This document shows, piece by piece, positions 6,941 to 15,178 of a stretch of 64,000 nt of DNA (within the stretch, counting starts at the first letter, position 1; every line of letters begins with the position of its first letter). Origin of the DNA: SKNW01 sp050485865. Lineage in GTDB: Bacteria > Gemmatimonadota > Gemmatimonadetes > Longimicrobiales > Gaopeijiaceae. A program made the position numbers and the translations under genes. Under the pieces are notes generated by a model. The model was not told the DNA's origin. It saw only the letters and a program-made list of their open reading frames with translations, and made no database searches. The stretch spans positions 1 to 64,000 of the forward strand of contig JBJHCE010000003.1 of assembly GCA_050485865.1 (NCBI GenBank). The letters run 5' to 3'.

Positions 6941-8329
6941 ATGCCCTTCGCCGTCCGACGCTGCATGCACCCCGGCCTCCCCCTCTTTGTCACGGCGTTC
7001 CTTTTCTGGGGATGCGACGCGCCCGCCGATCCGGAGCCACGGGCCCCGGGCGATTCCGCCGCCGAGGCCGATCCGGGGCCCCCGGAGATCGACGCGCGCT
7101 ACCGGACCGAGGTCGAGGCGCTGATGGAGAACCCGCGGGTGGGCGCTGCCATGGCCTACCTGGAAGCCATCGAGGAGCGGTCGCTGGGGGAGCTCGTGAC
7201 CCTCACCGAGATCCCTGCGCCCCCCTTCATGGAGGAAGAGCGGGCCCGGGCCTACGCCGAGATGCTCCGGGCCGCCGGCGCGGACTCGGTCTGGATCGAC
7301 GGGATCGGGAACGTGCTGGCGCTCCGGCGGGGGACGGCAGGCGACCGGACGGTGGCGGTGGATGCGCACCTGGACACGGTCTTCCCCCTCGAGACCGACG
7401 TGACGGTGCGGTTCCGGGGCGACACCCTCCACGCGCCCGGGGTGGGAGACGACACCCGGGGACTCATCGTGGTCAGGAACGTCCTCGAGGCCATGGTGGC
7501 GGAGGATCTGAGGACCGAGGCCGACCTTCTCTTCATCGGCACGGTGGGCGAGGAGGGGCTCGGGGACCTCCGCGGGGTCAAGTACCTCTTCGGGGAGGAC
7601 GGCGTGGGCGAGGAGGGGATCCGGATCGACGCCTTCATCGCCGTGGACGGGGGCGACGAAACCCGGGTGATGAACCAGGGGGTGGGGTCGCACCGCTACC
7701 GGGTCACCTTCGAGGGCCCCGGGGGGCACTCGTGGGGTGCCTTCGGGCTCGTGAACCCCCACAACGCGCTCGCCGCCGCGATCACCCACTTCCTTCCCGG
7801 CGCCGACGCCCACACGGCGAGCGGACCCCGAACGAGCTACAACATCGGGCGGATCGGCGGGGGGACGTCGGTGAACTCGATCCCCTTCGAGTCGTGGATG
7901 GAGGTGGACATGCGCTCCCTCGATCCGGCTTCGCTCCAGGCGCTGGACGACCTGTTCCAGGATGCGGTGCGTCGGGGGCTCGACGACGAGAACGCCCTGA
8001 GGCGGCGGGGGGCCGAGCTCACCGTGGATGTGGACATGGTGGGGAACCGGCCGGCGGGGACGATGGACCCGGCGAGCACACCCCTGGTGCAGCGGGCGCT
8101 GGCGGTGGTGGCGCGGCATGGCGGGGCGCCCTCGGTGGGGAGCGGGTCGACGAACGCAAACACCCCGATCTCCCTCGGGATTCCGGCGATCACGATCGGC
8201 CGCGGGGGGCGGGGGGGGAACGCCCACGCCCTCGACGAGTGGTGGCTTCCGGTGGACGCACACCTGGCCGCGCAGAATGCGCTCCTGGTCACCCTCGCGG
8301 AGGGCGGGTTTCCGGCCGGAGGCGGGTGA
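6941..8329 (+). CDS. M20-family metallopeptidase, lipoprotein
   Basis: Di-zinc amino- or carboxypeptidase of the PepT/ArgE group (M20). After a signal peptide ending in a lipobox (TAFLFWGC) the 462-residue protein shows the five metal-ligand motifs in order: VAVDAHLDTVF, GVGDDTRGL, GTVGEEGLGDL, FIAVDGGDE and the terminal His in GGNAHALDEWW. The dimerisation-domain histidine is in GVGSHRYRVTF, with GGHSWGAFG following. Export as a lipoprotein suggests peptide scavenging at the cell surface, unlike the cytoplasmic PepT. It is monocistronic, and its end is 12 bases from the end of a convergent gene. Confidence 0.9.
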   Translation: MPFAVRRCMHPGLPLFVTAFLFWGCDAPADPEPRAPGDSAAEADPGPPEIDARYRTEVEALMENPRVGAAMAYLEAIEERSLGELVTLTEIPAPPFMEEERARAYAEMLRAAGADSVWIDGIGNVLALRRGTAGDRTVAVDAHLDTVFPLETDVTVRFRGDTLHAPGVGDDTRGLIVVRNVLEAMVAEDLRTEADLLFIGTVGEEGLGDLRGVKYLFGEDGVGEEGIRIDAFIAVDGGDETRVMNQGVGSHRYRVTFEGPGGHSWGAFGLVNPHNALAAAITHFLPGADAHTASGPRTSYNIGRIGGGTSVNSIPFESWMEVDMRSLDPASLQALDDLFQDAVRRGLDDENALRRRGAELTVDVDMVGNRPAGTMDPASTPLVQRALAVVARHGGAPSVGSGSTNANTPISLGIPAITIGRGGRGGNAHALDEWWLPVDAHLAAQNALLVTLAEGGFPAGGG

Positions 8330-8341
8330 CCGGGGCGGCGG

Positions 8342-8980
8342 TCAGTCCACCGTGCGCACGCCGTCCAGGCGAACGGGCTGGACGAGCTCCACCGGGGCCG
8401 GGTACTCCAGGTTCGGGAGCCAGCGGTACCAGAGTGCGCCGGCCGCGGCGACGATGGCGGCGTCCGCACAGGGGTCCCCGGTGCTCTCTTCGAGCTCGGG
8501 GGCGGAAGCGTGGCCGGTGATCCCGACCCGGAGGCGCACCGCTCCGTCCCGGGGGCCGGAGCCGGGAAGGAAGGCGTCGGCGCAGAGGAGCTCCACCTGG
8601 AGGCTCCCGAGGGTCACGCCCTCGTGGTCCAGGAACCGCTCCGCGGGCTGGGTCCGGTAGCTTCCGTCGGCGACCCGGATCGAGGGGGGACCGAAGTGGA
8701 GGTCTACCTCGACCCCCCCGAGCACGAGGCTTCGGACGGCGGCGTCCCCGAAGTGCGGGTCCGAGGCCACCGAGAACTGGAATCGGGGCGCGAGAATGAA
8801 GAAGGCCGCGTGGGCGAGCAGCGCGATTCCCACCGAGGCCTGGACGATCCTCCGGTCCCTGGCCCGCTGTGCGCGGCGGCGGCGTTCGCGGATCACTTCC
8901 GGGGGGTCGCGGGTGGGCTCGACCCCCGGGGTCTCTTGCCCCCGCTTCGGGGGCTGCCCGGCAGGCGGGGGACCGGTCAT
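8342..8980 (-). CDS. TonB-like single-pass membrane protein
   Basis: The 212-residue protein has a charged, proline-rich cytoplasmic N-terminus (about 45 residues, with RERRRRAQRARDRR), one membrane helix (VQASVGIALLAHAAFFILAP) and a periplasmic domain. The C-terminal part, LRVGITGHASAPELEESTGDPCADAAIVAAAGALWYRWLP followed by a PVELVQPVRL strand, looks like a divergent TonB C-terminal domain, where a glycine-rich strand, a helix with D-A-A and a closing strand are typical. No ExbB/ExbD genes are near. It is the last gene of an operon with a GPP34 protein (ATGA overlap) and an esterase. The TonB call is tentative. Confidence 0.5.
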   Translation of the reverse strand: MTGPPPAGQPPKRGQETPGVEPTRDPPEVIRERRRRAQRARDRRIVQASVGIALLAHAAFFILAPRFQFSVASDPHFGDAAVRSLVLGGVEVDLHFGPPSIRVADGSYRTQPAERFLDHEGVTLGSLQVELLCADAFLPGSGPRDGAVRLRVGITGHASAPELEESTGDPCADAAIVAAAGALWYRWLPNLEYPAPVELVQPVRLDGVRTVD

Positions 8981-9681
8981 CCGGACGCGGCGGCGGTGGC
9001 TGCGGCGACGGCGGCCACCACCGCGGCCTGGGTGGCGGCCACGGCGGCCCGGGTTGCCTCCGAGATCGGCACCCCCTCGAGTTCGCGGACCTCCTTCAGG
9101 CGCGCCCGGCGGGCGCGAAGGTACCTTCGATCGAAGACGTGGCGGAGAATCCCGCCTGCGTCGGCGAGGGCCAGCACCGAGGGGAGGCGGGGGTCTTCCG
9201 TGTCTGCGCCGTCGAGAACCCGGTGGAGGCCCTCCACGAGACGGGCCTCCGGGTCCGCGTCCACGGTGGGGTAGCGGACCCGCCGGAAGAGCCCGAGGAC
9301 CCGGCCCTCGACGCGCTCCAGGAGGCCCCGTTCCACCACCTGCTCGGCGGCGCGGTGGCGGAACCCGCGCTCCGTGGCGAGGCGACCCACCCAGGTGGCG
9401 ACGGTGCCCCGCCTGGGCGCGTGGTGGATCCGTTCCAGCGCTCCGTCGAGGAGGGGATCGCCGGTGGGCGAGGGATCGTGGACCTCGAGGAGCTGACGGC
9501 CGAACCGCCCCGGGACCACGGTGAGGCGCTCTTCCAGGACGAGCTCGGTGATCACGGCGCCTGCGATGGCGTGGGAATGCATGGAGGAATGGAAGGTCCC
9601 CTTCTCGTCATGGACGGCGAGGAGAACCACCGCCTCGTACATGCGGAGGGGCGAGGGCCCTGCCGGGCGCCCGGGGCTCAC
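8977..9681 (-). CDS. GPP34 (GOLPH3/Vps74-like) family protein
   Basis: Homologue of the eukaryotic Golgi phosphoprotein 3 family; bacterial members are poorly characterised. The 234-residue protein has the family pattern in order: YEAVVLLAVHDEKGTF, HAIAGAVITELVLEERLTV, LLEVHDPSPTGDPLLDGALERI, ERGLLERVEGRVLGLFRRVRYP and an alanine-rich C-terminal helix. In eukaryotes the fold binds phosphatidylinositol-4-phosphate on membranes; a membrane role here is only inference. It starts with GTG at 9681, overlapping the esterase stop as GTGA; an ATG at 9642 is an alternative that would give a protein beginning right at the conserved region. Confidence 0.8.
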   Translation of the reverse strand: MSPGRPAGPSPLRMYEAVVLLAVHDEKGTFHSSMHSHAIAGAVITELVLEERLTVVPGRFGRQLLEVHDPSPTGDPLLDGALERIHHAPRRGTVATWVGRLATERGFRHRAAEQVVERGLLERVEGRVLGLFRRVRYPTVDADPEARLVEGLHRVLDGADTEDPRLPSVLALADAGGILRHVFDRRYLRARRARLKEVRELEGVPISEATRAAVAATQAAVVAAVAAATAAASG

Positions 9682-10655
9682 CCTGCACTCCCGGGTCCGA
9701 GGAGCCAGTCCACCACCGAGTCCATCACGTACCCCACGATCAGGGTATGTCCCTGCGCCTCCTCGACCCGGTACTCCACCCTCCGCCCGGCGCCTTCCGC
9801 GGCCTGGACCGCAGCCCCGATCCGCGCAGGCGGGATGATGGGATCGAGCCCCCCGGCGATCACGAGAAGGGGTGGAAGCCCTGTACCGGAAGCCGCCTCA
9901 CCCCCGCCGCAGACCCCGGCAAGACATGCCACCGAGGCGATCCGGTCCGGGCTGCGGAGCGCCATGGACCAGGCCGCCGCCGCCCCCATCGAGTGACCGA
10001 GCAGGTGGACCCGCCTCCGGTCCACGCGGTGGGACGTCTCGACGAAGGCAAGGATCCGCTCGAGGGCCTCGGGGTCCGCGGCAGCGGCGGGCGTGGTGGG
10101 GGAGACGAGCACGAAGCCCCGTTCCTCGGCCAGGGCGGCAAGGCGCCCCGCGCCGTAGGCCTCGACGAACATGTGCTCGTTCCCGCCGGCACCGTGGAGG
10201 GCCACGATCACCGGGAGAGGGTCCGGACCCGGGTTTGCCGGGCCATGGACGCGGACCCGGATGGGCCCGCGGGAGCCTTCCACCACCTGTCCGCGCTCGG
10301 CGATCGCTCCCGAAGCGGCCCTTGCCTCCGCAACCTGGGCCTGCCGGCGGTCCGCGTCGGGCTCGATCCGGGCCACCAGGGCGTCCATGGCGGCCACCAC
10401 CGGGTCCACCTGGCCCGCGAAGAAGAGGAAGGTGGCCTGGTCGAAGGCCCGGTTGAGCTCTGCCCACGCCTCCGGGGCCGGGGGACGGTCCCGGATCGCG
10501 AACTCCACACGGAGGAGCGCCTCGGCGAGGGCGGGGTCCGGGGCCGCGCCCGTCATGACCTGGGCATGAAGCCGGGGCGTTTCCGCAACGGACGCAGGGA
10601 GGAGTGCGACGAGGATCGCGAGCAACCGGAGGAGCGTGCGGAGGGATCGGGTCAA
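9678..10655 (-). CDS. secreted alpha/beta hydrolase (esterase)
   Basis: A 325-residue exported hydrolase with a signal peptide (RLLAILVALLPASVAETPRLHAQ) and an N-terminal helical segment of about 110 residues before the catalytic domain. The nucleophile elbow is GHSMGAAAAWSMAL, the oxyanion-region motif is VIVALHGAGGNEHMF, the acid is in VIAGGLDPIIPP and the catalytic His in EEAQGHTLIVGY. The layout resembles PHB-depolymerase or feruloyl-esterase-like enzymes. It leads the operon that continues into the GPP34 and TonB-like genes, divergent from the helicase. The substrate is unknown. Confidence 0.85.
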   Translation of the reverse strand: MTRSLRTLLRLLAILVALLPASVAETPRLHAQVMTGAAPDPALAEALLRVEFAIRDRPPAPEAWAELNRAFDQATFLFFAGQVDPVVAAMDALVARIEPDADRRQAQVAEARAASGAIAERGQVVEGSRGPIRVRVHGPANPGPDPLPVIVALHGAGGNEHMFVEAYGAGRLAALAEERGFVLVSPTTPAAAADPEALERILAFVETSHRVDRRRVHLLGHSMGAAAAWSMALRSPDRIASVACLAGVCGGGEAASGTGLPPLLVIAGGLDPIIPPARIGAAVQAAEGAGRRVEYRVEEAQGHTLIVGYVMDSVVDWLLGPGSAG

Positions 10656-10826
10656 GAGAGGCGTCCTTGCGGGCAGGCGGGGCGGGGCTTCGGGATTCGA
10701 TACTCCGCATTACCCCGCACGGATCCAGGGATCCCCGTCCCACCCCCACCCGGAGCCGCGGTTTCGTTATCTTCCCCGGTCACCCCGAACCGGGGCCTTT
10801 CCACGCCATGCCGCCCGACCGAGCCC

Positions 10827-12119
10827 ATGACCCGTACGACCCAGGACCCTTCCGCGTCTGCTTCCTTCGAATCGCTGGGGCTCTCCCCCGAGCTCCTTCG
10901 CGCCGTCCAGGACATGGGATTCACCGAGCCCACGCCGATCCAGCGGCAGGCCGTCCCCCCCGGACTCGCCGGACGGGACCTCCTGGGGTGCGCCATGACC
11001 GGAAGCGGGAAGACCGCCGCATTCCTCCTCCCGGTCCTTCAGCGGCTGAGCGGGAAGCCCCGGGGGACCACGCGCGCCCTGGTCCTGACCCCCACGCGCG
11101 AACTCGCCGCCCAGGTGGAGGAAGAGCGCCGGGCCCTCTCGAAGTACCTGAAGGTCTCCGGGGCGGCCATCTTCGGCGGCGTTGCCATGGGTCCCCAGGA
11201 GGACGCCCTCCGCCGGGGCGTCGACGTACTCGTGGCAACACCGGGGCGCCTCCTCGATCACCTCCAGTACGACTACGCAACCCTCGACGGGATCGAGGTC
11301 CTCATCCTGGACGAGGCGGACCGGATGCTCGACATGGGGTTCCTCCCGGACATTCGCCGGGTGCTGGGCCAGCTCCCCAGGGGTCCCCGGCAGACGCTCT
11401 TCTTCTCGGCCACGATGCCCCGCCCCATCGTGGAACTCTCCCGCGAACTCCTGAAGGACCCGGTCCGGATCGACGTGGAGCGGAAGCAGGCCCCGGCCAC
11501 GGGGATCACGCAGGCGCTCTGGCCCGTGCCGGCGCACCTCAAGCCCGCTCTCCTCATCGAGCTCCTCAACCGGGACGAGATCGGAAACGTGATCGTGTTC
11601 TGCCGCACGAAGCACCGGGCAAACCGGCTCTTCGAGAAGCTCGAGAAGGCGGGGATCCCGGCGGCCCGGATCCACGGAAACCGGAGCCAGGCCCAGCGCA
11701 CGAAGGCCCTCGAGGGCTTCAGGAGCGGGGCGTTCCGCGTGCTCTGCGCCACCGACATCGTGGCCCGGGGAATCGACGTGGAGGCGCTCGACCACGTGGT
11801 GAACTTCGACGTTCCCGCCCAGCCCGAGGACTACATCCACCGGGTGGGGAGGACCGCCCGGGCCGGTGCCACCGGAGAGGCGTATACCCTCGTGAGCCCC
11901 GAGGAGGAGAGCGAGGTGCGGGCCATCGAGCGGGCCGTCGGAAGGAGCGTCCCCCGGAGGCGCCTCGAGGGCTTCGATTACTCGGCCCAGCCGGCGGACC
12001 GCTTCGAGGTCCCGGTGCAGGAGCGGATCGCCGCGCTCCGGGAGCAGCGCAGGAAGGACCGGGAGCGAAAGAAGGCCCGGGAGGAGCGGCGGCAGCAGGG
12101 GGGCGGTGGGCGCCGCTGA
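10827..12119 (+). CDS. rhlE: DEAD-box ATP-dependent RNA helicase (RhlE type)
   Basis: ATP-dependent RNA unwinding in ribosome assembly or mRNA turnover. The 430-residue protein has the complete DEAD-box set: Q motif (FESLGLSPELLRAVQDMGF followed by PTPIQ), Walker A AMTGSGKT, PTRELAAQ, TPGRLLDHL, DEAD, SAT, then VIVFCRTKH, RVLCATDIVARGID and HRVGRTARAG. A short basic tail rich in Arg, Lys and Glu ends in GGGGRR, as in RhlE-like enzymes, and there is no DbpA/CsdA RNA-binding domain. The ATG at 10827 (MTRTTQDPSASASF) is the only in-frame start close to the Q motif. It is monocistronic; the exact RhlE subgroup is inferred. Confidence 0.93.
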   Translation: MTRTTQDPSASASFESLGLSPELLRAVQDMGFTEPTPIQRQAVPPGLAGRDLLGCAMTGSGKTAAFLLPVLQRLSGKPRGTTRALVLTPTRELAAQVEEERRALSKYLKVSGAAIFGGVAMGPQEDALRRGVDVLVATPGRLLDHLQYDYATLDGIEVLILDEADRMLDMGFLPDIRRVLGQLPRGPRQTLFFSATMPRPIVELSRELLKDPVRIDVERKQAPATGITQALWPVPAHLKPALLIELLNRDEIGNVIVFCRTKHRANRLFEKLEKAGIPAARIHGNRSQAQRTKALEGFRSGAFRVLCATDIVARGIDVEALDHVVNFDVPAQPEDYIHRVGRTARAGATGEAYTLVSPEEESEVRAIERAVGRSVPRRRLEGFDYSAQPADRFEVPVQERIAALREQRRKDRERKKAREERRQQGGGGRR

Positions 12120-12122
12120 GCC

Positions 12123-12545
12123 TCACCCCCCGGGGCCGTAGGTGTGGCCGTCCCACCTCCAGCTGGCCTGACCGTTCAGCCTGAGGTTCCGCCACCCACC
12201 CGTGGAGCCGGTCTCGAGTTCGGTCATCCAGACCCCGGGCACCCGGAAGACCTCGCCCCAGGTCCCGTCCTCCCCCTTGCGGAGGATGAACAGGCAGGGT
12301 GCTTCGCCGCCGCAATGGAAGACACTCTCGAGGGCGCCCAGGATCTCCGGGGCGCCGTCGTCGTCCAGGTCCGCGAAGGCGGCGGAAAGGGACAGGTGGG
12401 CCCCCGCTTCCCGGGCCTCGGTGAAGGCAGCTGTCAGGGCCTTCGTGGCCTCCTCCACGGCCCGGGCATCGGAGAGGGCAACCTGCGCGGGCAGGGGGAG
12501 GCCCCACGCCACCGCCGCGGCGAAGATCAGGATGGTCCGCATCAT
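12123..12545 (-). CDS. small secreted protein with a DxDxDG calcium-type loop
   Basis: A 140-residue exported protein with a signal peptide (TILIFAAAVAWGLPLPAQ). The mature part contains AAFADLDDDGAPEIL, a DxDxDG loop as in FG-GAP/VCBS and dockerin-like calcium sites, a pair of cysteines (FHCGGEAPCLF) that may form a disulphide, and a repeated WGEV/GWRN-type beta pattern. No named family is recognised. It is coupled to the upstream flavoprotein gene by an ATGA overlap, so the two are co-expressed. Confidence 0.65.
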   Translation of the reverse strand: MMRTILIFAAAVAWGLPLPAQVALSDARAVEEATKALTAAFTEAREAGAHLSLSAAFADLDDDGAPEILGALESVFHCGGEAPCLFILRKGEDGTWGEVFRVPGVWMTELETGSTGGWRNLRLNGQASWRWDGHTYGPGG

Positions 12546-14065
12546 CCCTCCGAAGGTTGGACGTTCGCGTTCAGCCGGAACAGGTTCTTCGGGTCGTATC
12601 GATCCTTCACCCGCACGAGCCGCGCCAGGTTCTCCCGGTAGTTGGCCTGGACCTGGGCCTGCGAGTGGGTGGGCTCAAGGTCGTTCACGTAGAAGCCGTA
12701 GGTGAAGGGGTCGATGGCCTCCCAGTAGTTCCGGGCCCACGCCCGGTGCCCGGACCCGTCCGTACCATGCGGATAGCTCGTGATGCAGAGGAGGTTTCCG
12801 AGCACGTCGCGCTGGGAAAAGGCGGTGGCGCTCGTGGGAACGCGGGCGATCGCACCTCCGGACTGCTGGGCGAAGAGCACGGTGACCCGCCCCGGGTGCG
12901 GCTCGAGCCCCTCGGCGGCGATCCGGGCGAGCTCCGGGGGGAGGGCGTTGATGAACCCACCCTTGAGGTACTGCCCCATGGCCCGGGGGTCGGCGATGTC
13001 GCCCGAGCGCTGCACGTCCTGGTAGTCTGCCCGCGCCACCGTGTCCACCATGGGGGGGCCCAGGCGGTCGAGGGGGCGGAGGGCACGTTCCGCCTCGGAC
13101 ACGGGGCCCGAGAAGCAGGTTCCGAAGCCTGCGACGCCGGGCTCGCCCCCCGGCGGATGCACGATGACCGGGTCGATCTGGAGGGTCTCGGGCGCCTCGG
13201 GTGCCATCTCACCCCAGAGCTCGAGGACCTCGCGGGCGCGGGCCACCGGCCAGTAGCGGTCGCCGGCCACCACCTGGCGGTCGAAGGGGTGGAGCTGGAA
13301 CTCGAAGCCCGTGACGACGCCGAAGTTCCCGCCCCCGCCCCGGACCCCCCAGAAGAGATCGGGCTCTTCCTCGGCGCTCGCGTGGCGAAGGACCCCGTCG
13401 GCGGTGACCACGTCCACCGAAACCAGGCTGTCAATGGAGAGTCCGAACCTTCGGCCCAGGCGCCCGAACCCCCCTCCGGTCACGAGCCCGCCGGCCCCCG
13501 TGTGCGACACGGTTCCGAGGGGAACGGCGAGGCCGTGGGCGAGGCACTCGTGGTCCACGGCACCGAGGAGGGATCCCCCGCTCACCCAGGCGCGCCTCCG
13601 ACGCGGATCCACCCGGACGGCCCGATAGGCCGAGAGATCCAGCACCATTCCCAGGTCGCAGGTGGACTGCCCCGAGGGACTGTGCCCCCCGCACTTCACG
13701 GCCAGGAGGAGTCCGCCCTGGTCCCGGGCGAAGTCCACGGCCCGCTGGATGTCGACGGCGCCCGTGGGCTGGACCACGAGGGCCGGGCGGCGGTCGAAGT
13801 CGGGGTTCAGGACCCGCCGCGCGTCGTCGTACCCATCGGCGCCGGCCAGGAGAAGGCGTCCGCGGAGGGCCCGGTCGAGCTCCGCCACGTCCGCCGCCCG
13901 GAGCACGATCTCCCGGCCGTCGCCGGTGATCGCCGGAATGTCGTCGTGGCGGCCGGGCGAACGCCTCGGGCGAAAGGGGGGAGGCGCGGCGTGGAGCCCG
14001 GCAGGGGGAAGGCCGAGAAGGGCGAGGCCGGCCAGGGTCGACCGCAGGAAACTCCGACGCTTCAT
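12542..14065 (-). CDS. Tat-exported FAD-linked oxidase (berberine-bridge/GlcD-like)
   Basis: A 507-residue flavoprotein with a twin-arginine signal (MKRRSFLRSTLAGLALLGLP), so it folds with its cofactor before export. The PCMH-type FAD domain shows ALVVQPTGAVDIQRAVDFARD, the KCGGHSPSG histidine that carries 8-alpha-linked FAD, TGAGGLVTGGGFGRLGRRFGL and LFWGVRGGGGNFGVVTGFEF. The C-terminal BBE motif NYRENLARLVRVKDRYDPKN is complete. Members oxidise alcohols, sugars or alkaloid-like substrates using oxygen. The ATG is preceded by a strong GGAGGT site and lies downstream of the promoter at 14143-14172. The substrate is unknown. Confidence 0.9.
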   Translation of the reverse strand: MKRRSFLRSTLAGLALLGLPPAGLHAAPPPFRPRRSPGRHDDIPAITGDGREIVLRAADVAELDRALRGRLLLAGADGYDDARRVLNPDFDRRPALVVQPTGAVDIQRAVDFARDQGGLLLAVKCGGHSPSGQSTCDLGMVLDLSAYRAVRVDPRRRRAWVSGGSLLGAVDHECLAHGLAVPLGTVSHTGAGGLVTGGGFGRLGRRFGLSIDSLVSVDVVTADGVLRHASAEEEPDLFWGVRGGGGNFGVVTGFEFQLHPFDRQVVAGDRYWPVARAREVLELWGEMAPEAPETLQIDPVIVHPPGGEPGVAGFGTCFSGPVSEAERALRPLDRLGPPMVDTVARADYQDVQRSGDIADPRAMGQYLKGGFINALPPELARIAAEGLEPHPGRVTVLFAQQSGGAIARVPTSATAFSQRDVLGNLLCITSYPHGTDGSGHRAWARNYWEAIDPFTYGFYVNDLEPTHSQAQVQANYRENLARLVRVKDRYDPKNLFRLNANVQPSEG

Positions 14066-14142
14066 GGGACACCTCCGGAGGGAGGGTCAGGTAGATGCGC
14101 ACGGCGGGGGCCCGGGGTGCACGTGAAGCCACACACCGGGTA

Positions 14143-14172
14143 ACGCTACTCCGGGCGGCAGCAACGCACCAA
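14143..14172 (-). promoter_or_regulatory. candidate promoter of the FAD-oxidase operon
   Basis: Minus strand TTGGTG (14167-14172), an 18-base spacer and TAGCGT (14143-14148), with a start near 14136, about 70 bases before the ATG at 14065. Confidence 0.5.
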
Positions 14173-14223
14173 CTAGTCGTTCGCACCGGTCCTGCCTCCG
14201 GAGATGGGTTGCCCCCGGCTTCG

Positions 14224-15069
14224 TCAGGGCACCAGGTCGCGGAGGGACAGCAGGGTCGTGAGGAGGCGCCGCAGAGGCCCGGTGGGGGCGAGGAGTTCGT
14301 CCGGGGGGGCCGCCGGGATCCGGGTCCGGAGTGCGGCGCACCCGGCATCGCCGTCGCCGGCCCGGTGCCAGCAAGCGTTCGCCTCGATGCTGCCCCCGTC
14401 CCCGGGATCGAGGGCAAGACGGAGCCAGGACGCGGTCTCGACCTGGGCCCGGGCGGCCTCCGGGGCGACGAGAAGGACGAGGCCGTGCCCCGCCGCCTCC
14501 TGGATCAGCGCCTTCACCCGGTCCCGGTCGAGGCGGGGGTCGCCGAGCTCGAGGACCACGGGAACCCTGGGAGGCGGGAGGAGCGGGTCGGCACCCCGGG
14601 GCGCCGCGACCACGTCCCCTGCCGACACGGAGACCGTGACCCCGGGGAGAAGGGACCCGATGTCGTGGGCCCCCACCGGGGATCCGACCCGCCCCCGGAA
14701 CTCCACCCACGCCGAGTCGCCGGGGAGAAGGGTCCGGGCCCCGGGGGCACACCGACGCTCGACCCCGTCGATCCGGAGGGATCCGTCGTACTCTGTGGCG
14801 CACGGATCCTCGGCGAGTTCGACGGGCTCCGCACCCGGGTTCCAGACGCTCCAGCGCAGGATCACCATGCCCCCGGGCGCCGGCGGAACCGGCCGAACGG
14901 AGCGAAGGTGCACCAGGCCGTCCGGGGTACGCGTCACCCGGTGGAGCGAATCGTCCGCCCCGCCCGCTCCCGTGGGTCCCTGGGCCCCGCCGGCGGCGGC
15001 GAGGGGACCCAGGGCGCACAGGAGGGCCGTGGAAAAGACGGCGGCGCGGAGCATTCCGAAAGGGGCCAT
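14224..15069 (-). CDS. secreted protein of unknown function
   Basis: The 281-residue protein begins MAPFGMLRAAVFSTALLCALGPLAAAGGAQ, a signal peptide with an A-x-A cleavage site. The mature part has an Ig-like or BsuPI-like beta domain (MVILRWSVWNPGAEPVELAEDPCATEYDG with LLPGDSAWVEFRGRV), a pattern of secreted proteins that bind or modulate partners, then a helical region of about 110 residues with paired cysteines. I do not recognise a specific family. It appears monocistronic; a weak promoter-like pair with TACCTT at 15117-15122 lies upstream. Confidence 0.6.
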   Translation of the reverse strand: MAPFGMLRAAVFSTALLCALGPLAAAGGAQGPTGAGGADDSLHRVTRTPDGLVHLRSVRPVPPAPGGMVILRWSVWNPGAEPVELAEDPCATEYDGSLRIDGVERRCAPGARTLLPGDSAWVEFRGRVGSPVGAHDIGSLLPGVTVSVSAGDVVAAPRGADPLLPPPRVPVVLELGDPRLDRDRVKALIQEAAGHGLVLLVAPEAARAQVETASWLRLALDPGDGGSIEANACWHRAGDGDAGCAALRTRIPAAPPDELLAPTGPLRRLLTTLLSLRDLVP

Positions 15070-15178
15070 GCGGCGTCGGGTCGAAGGGCGGGCCCGGGGG
15101 CGAGGCGGACCCTTCCAAGGTATGCCCCCCGCCCCCGCCCCGAAACCGCCTTCCTTCGAACGGAGGGCCGGCCGCGCG

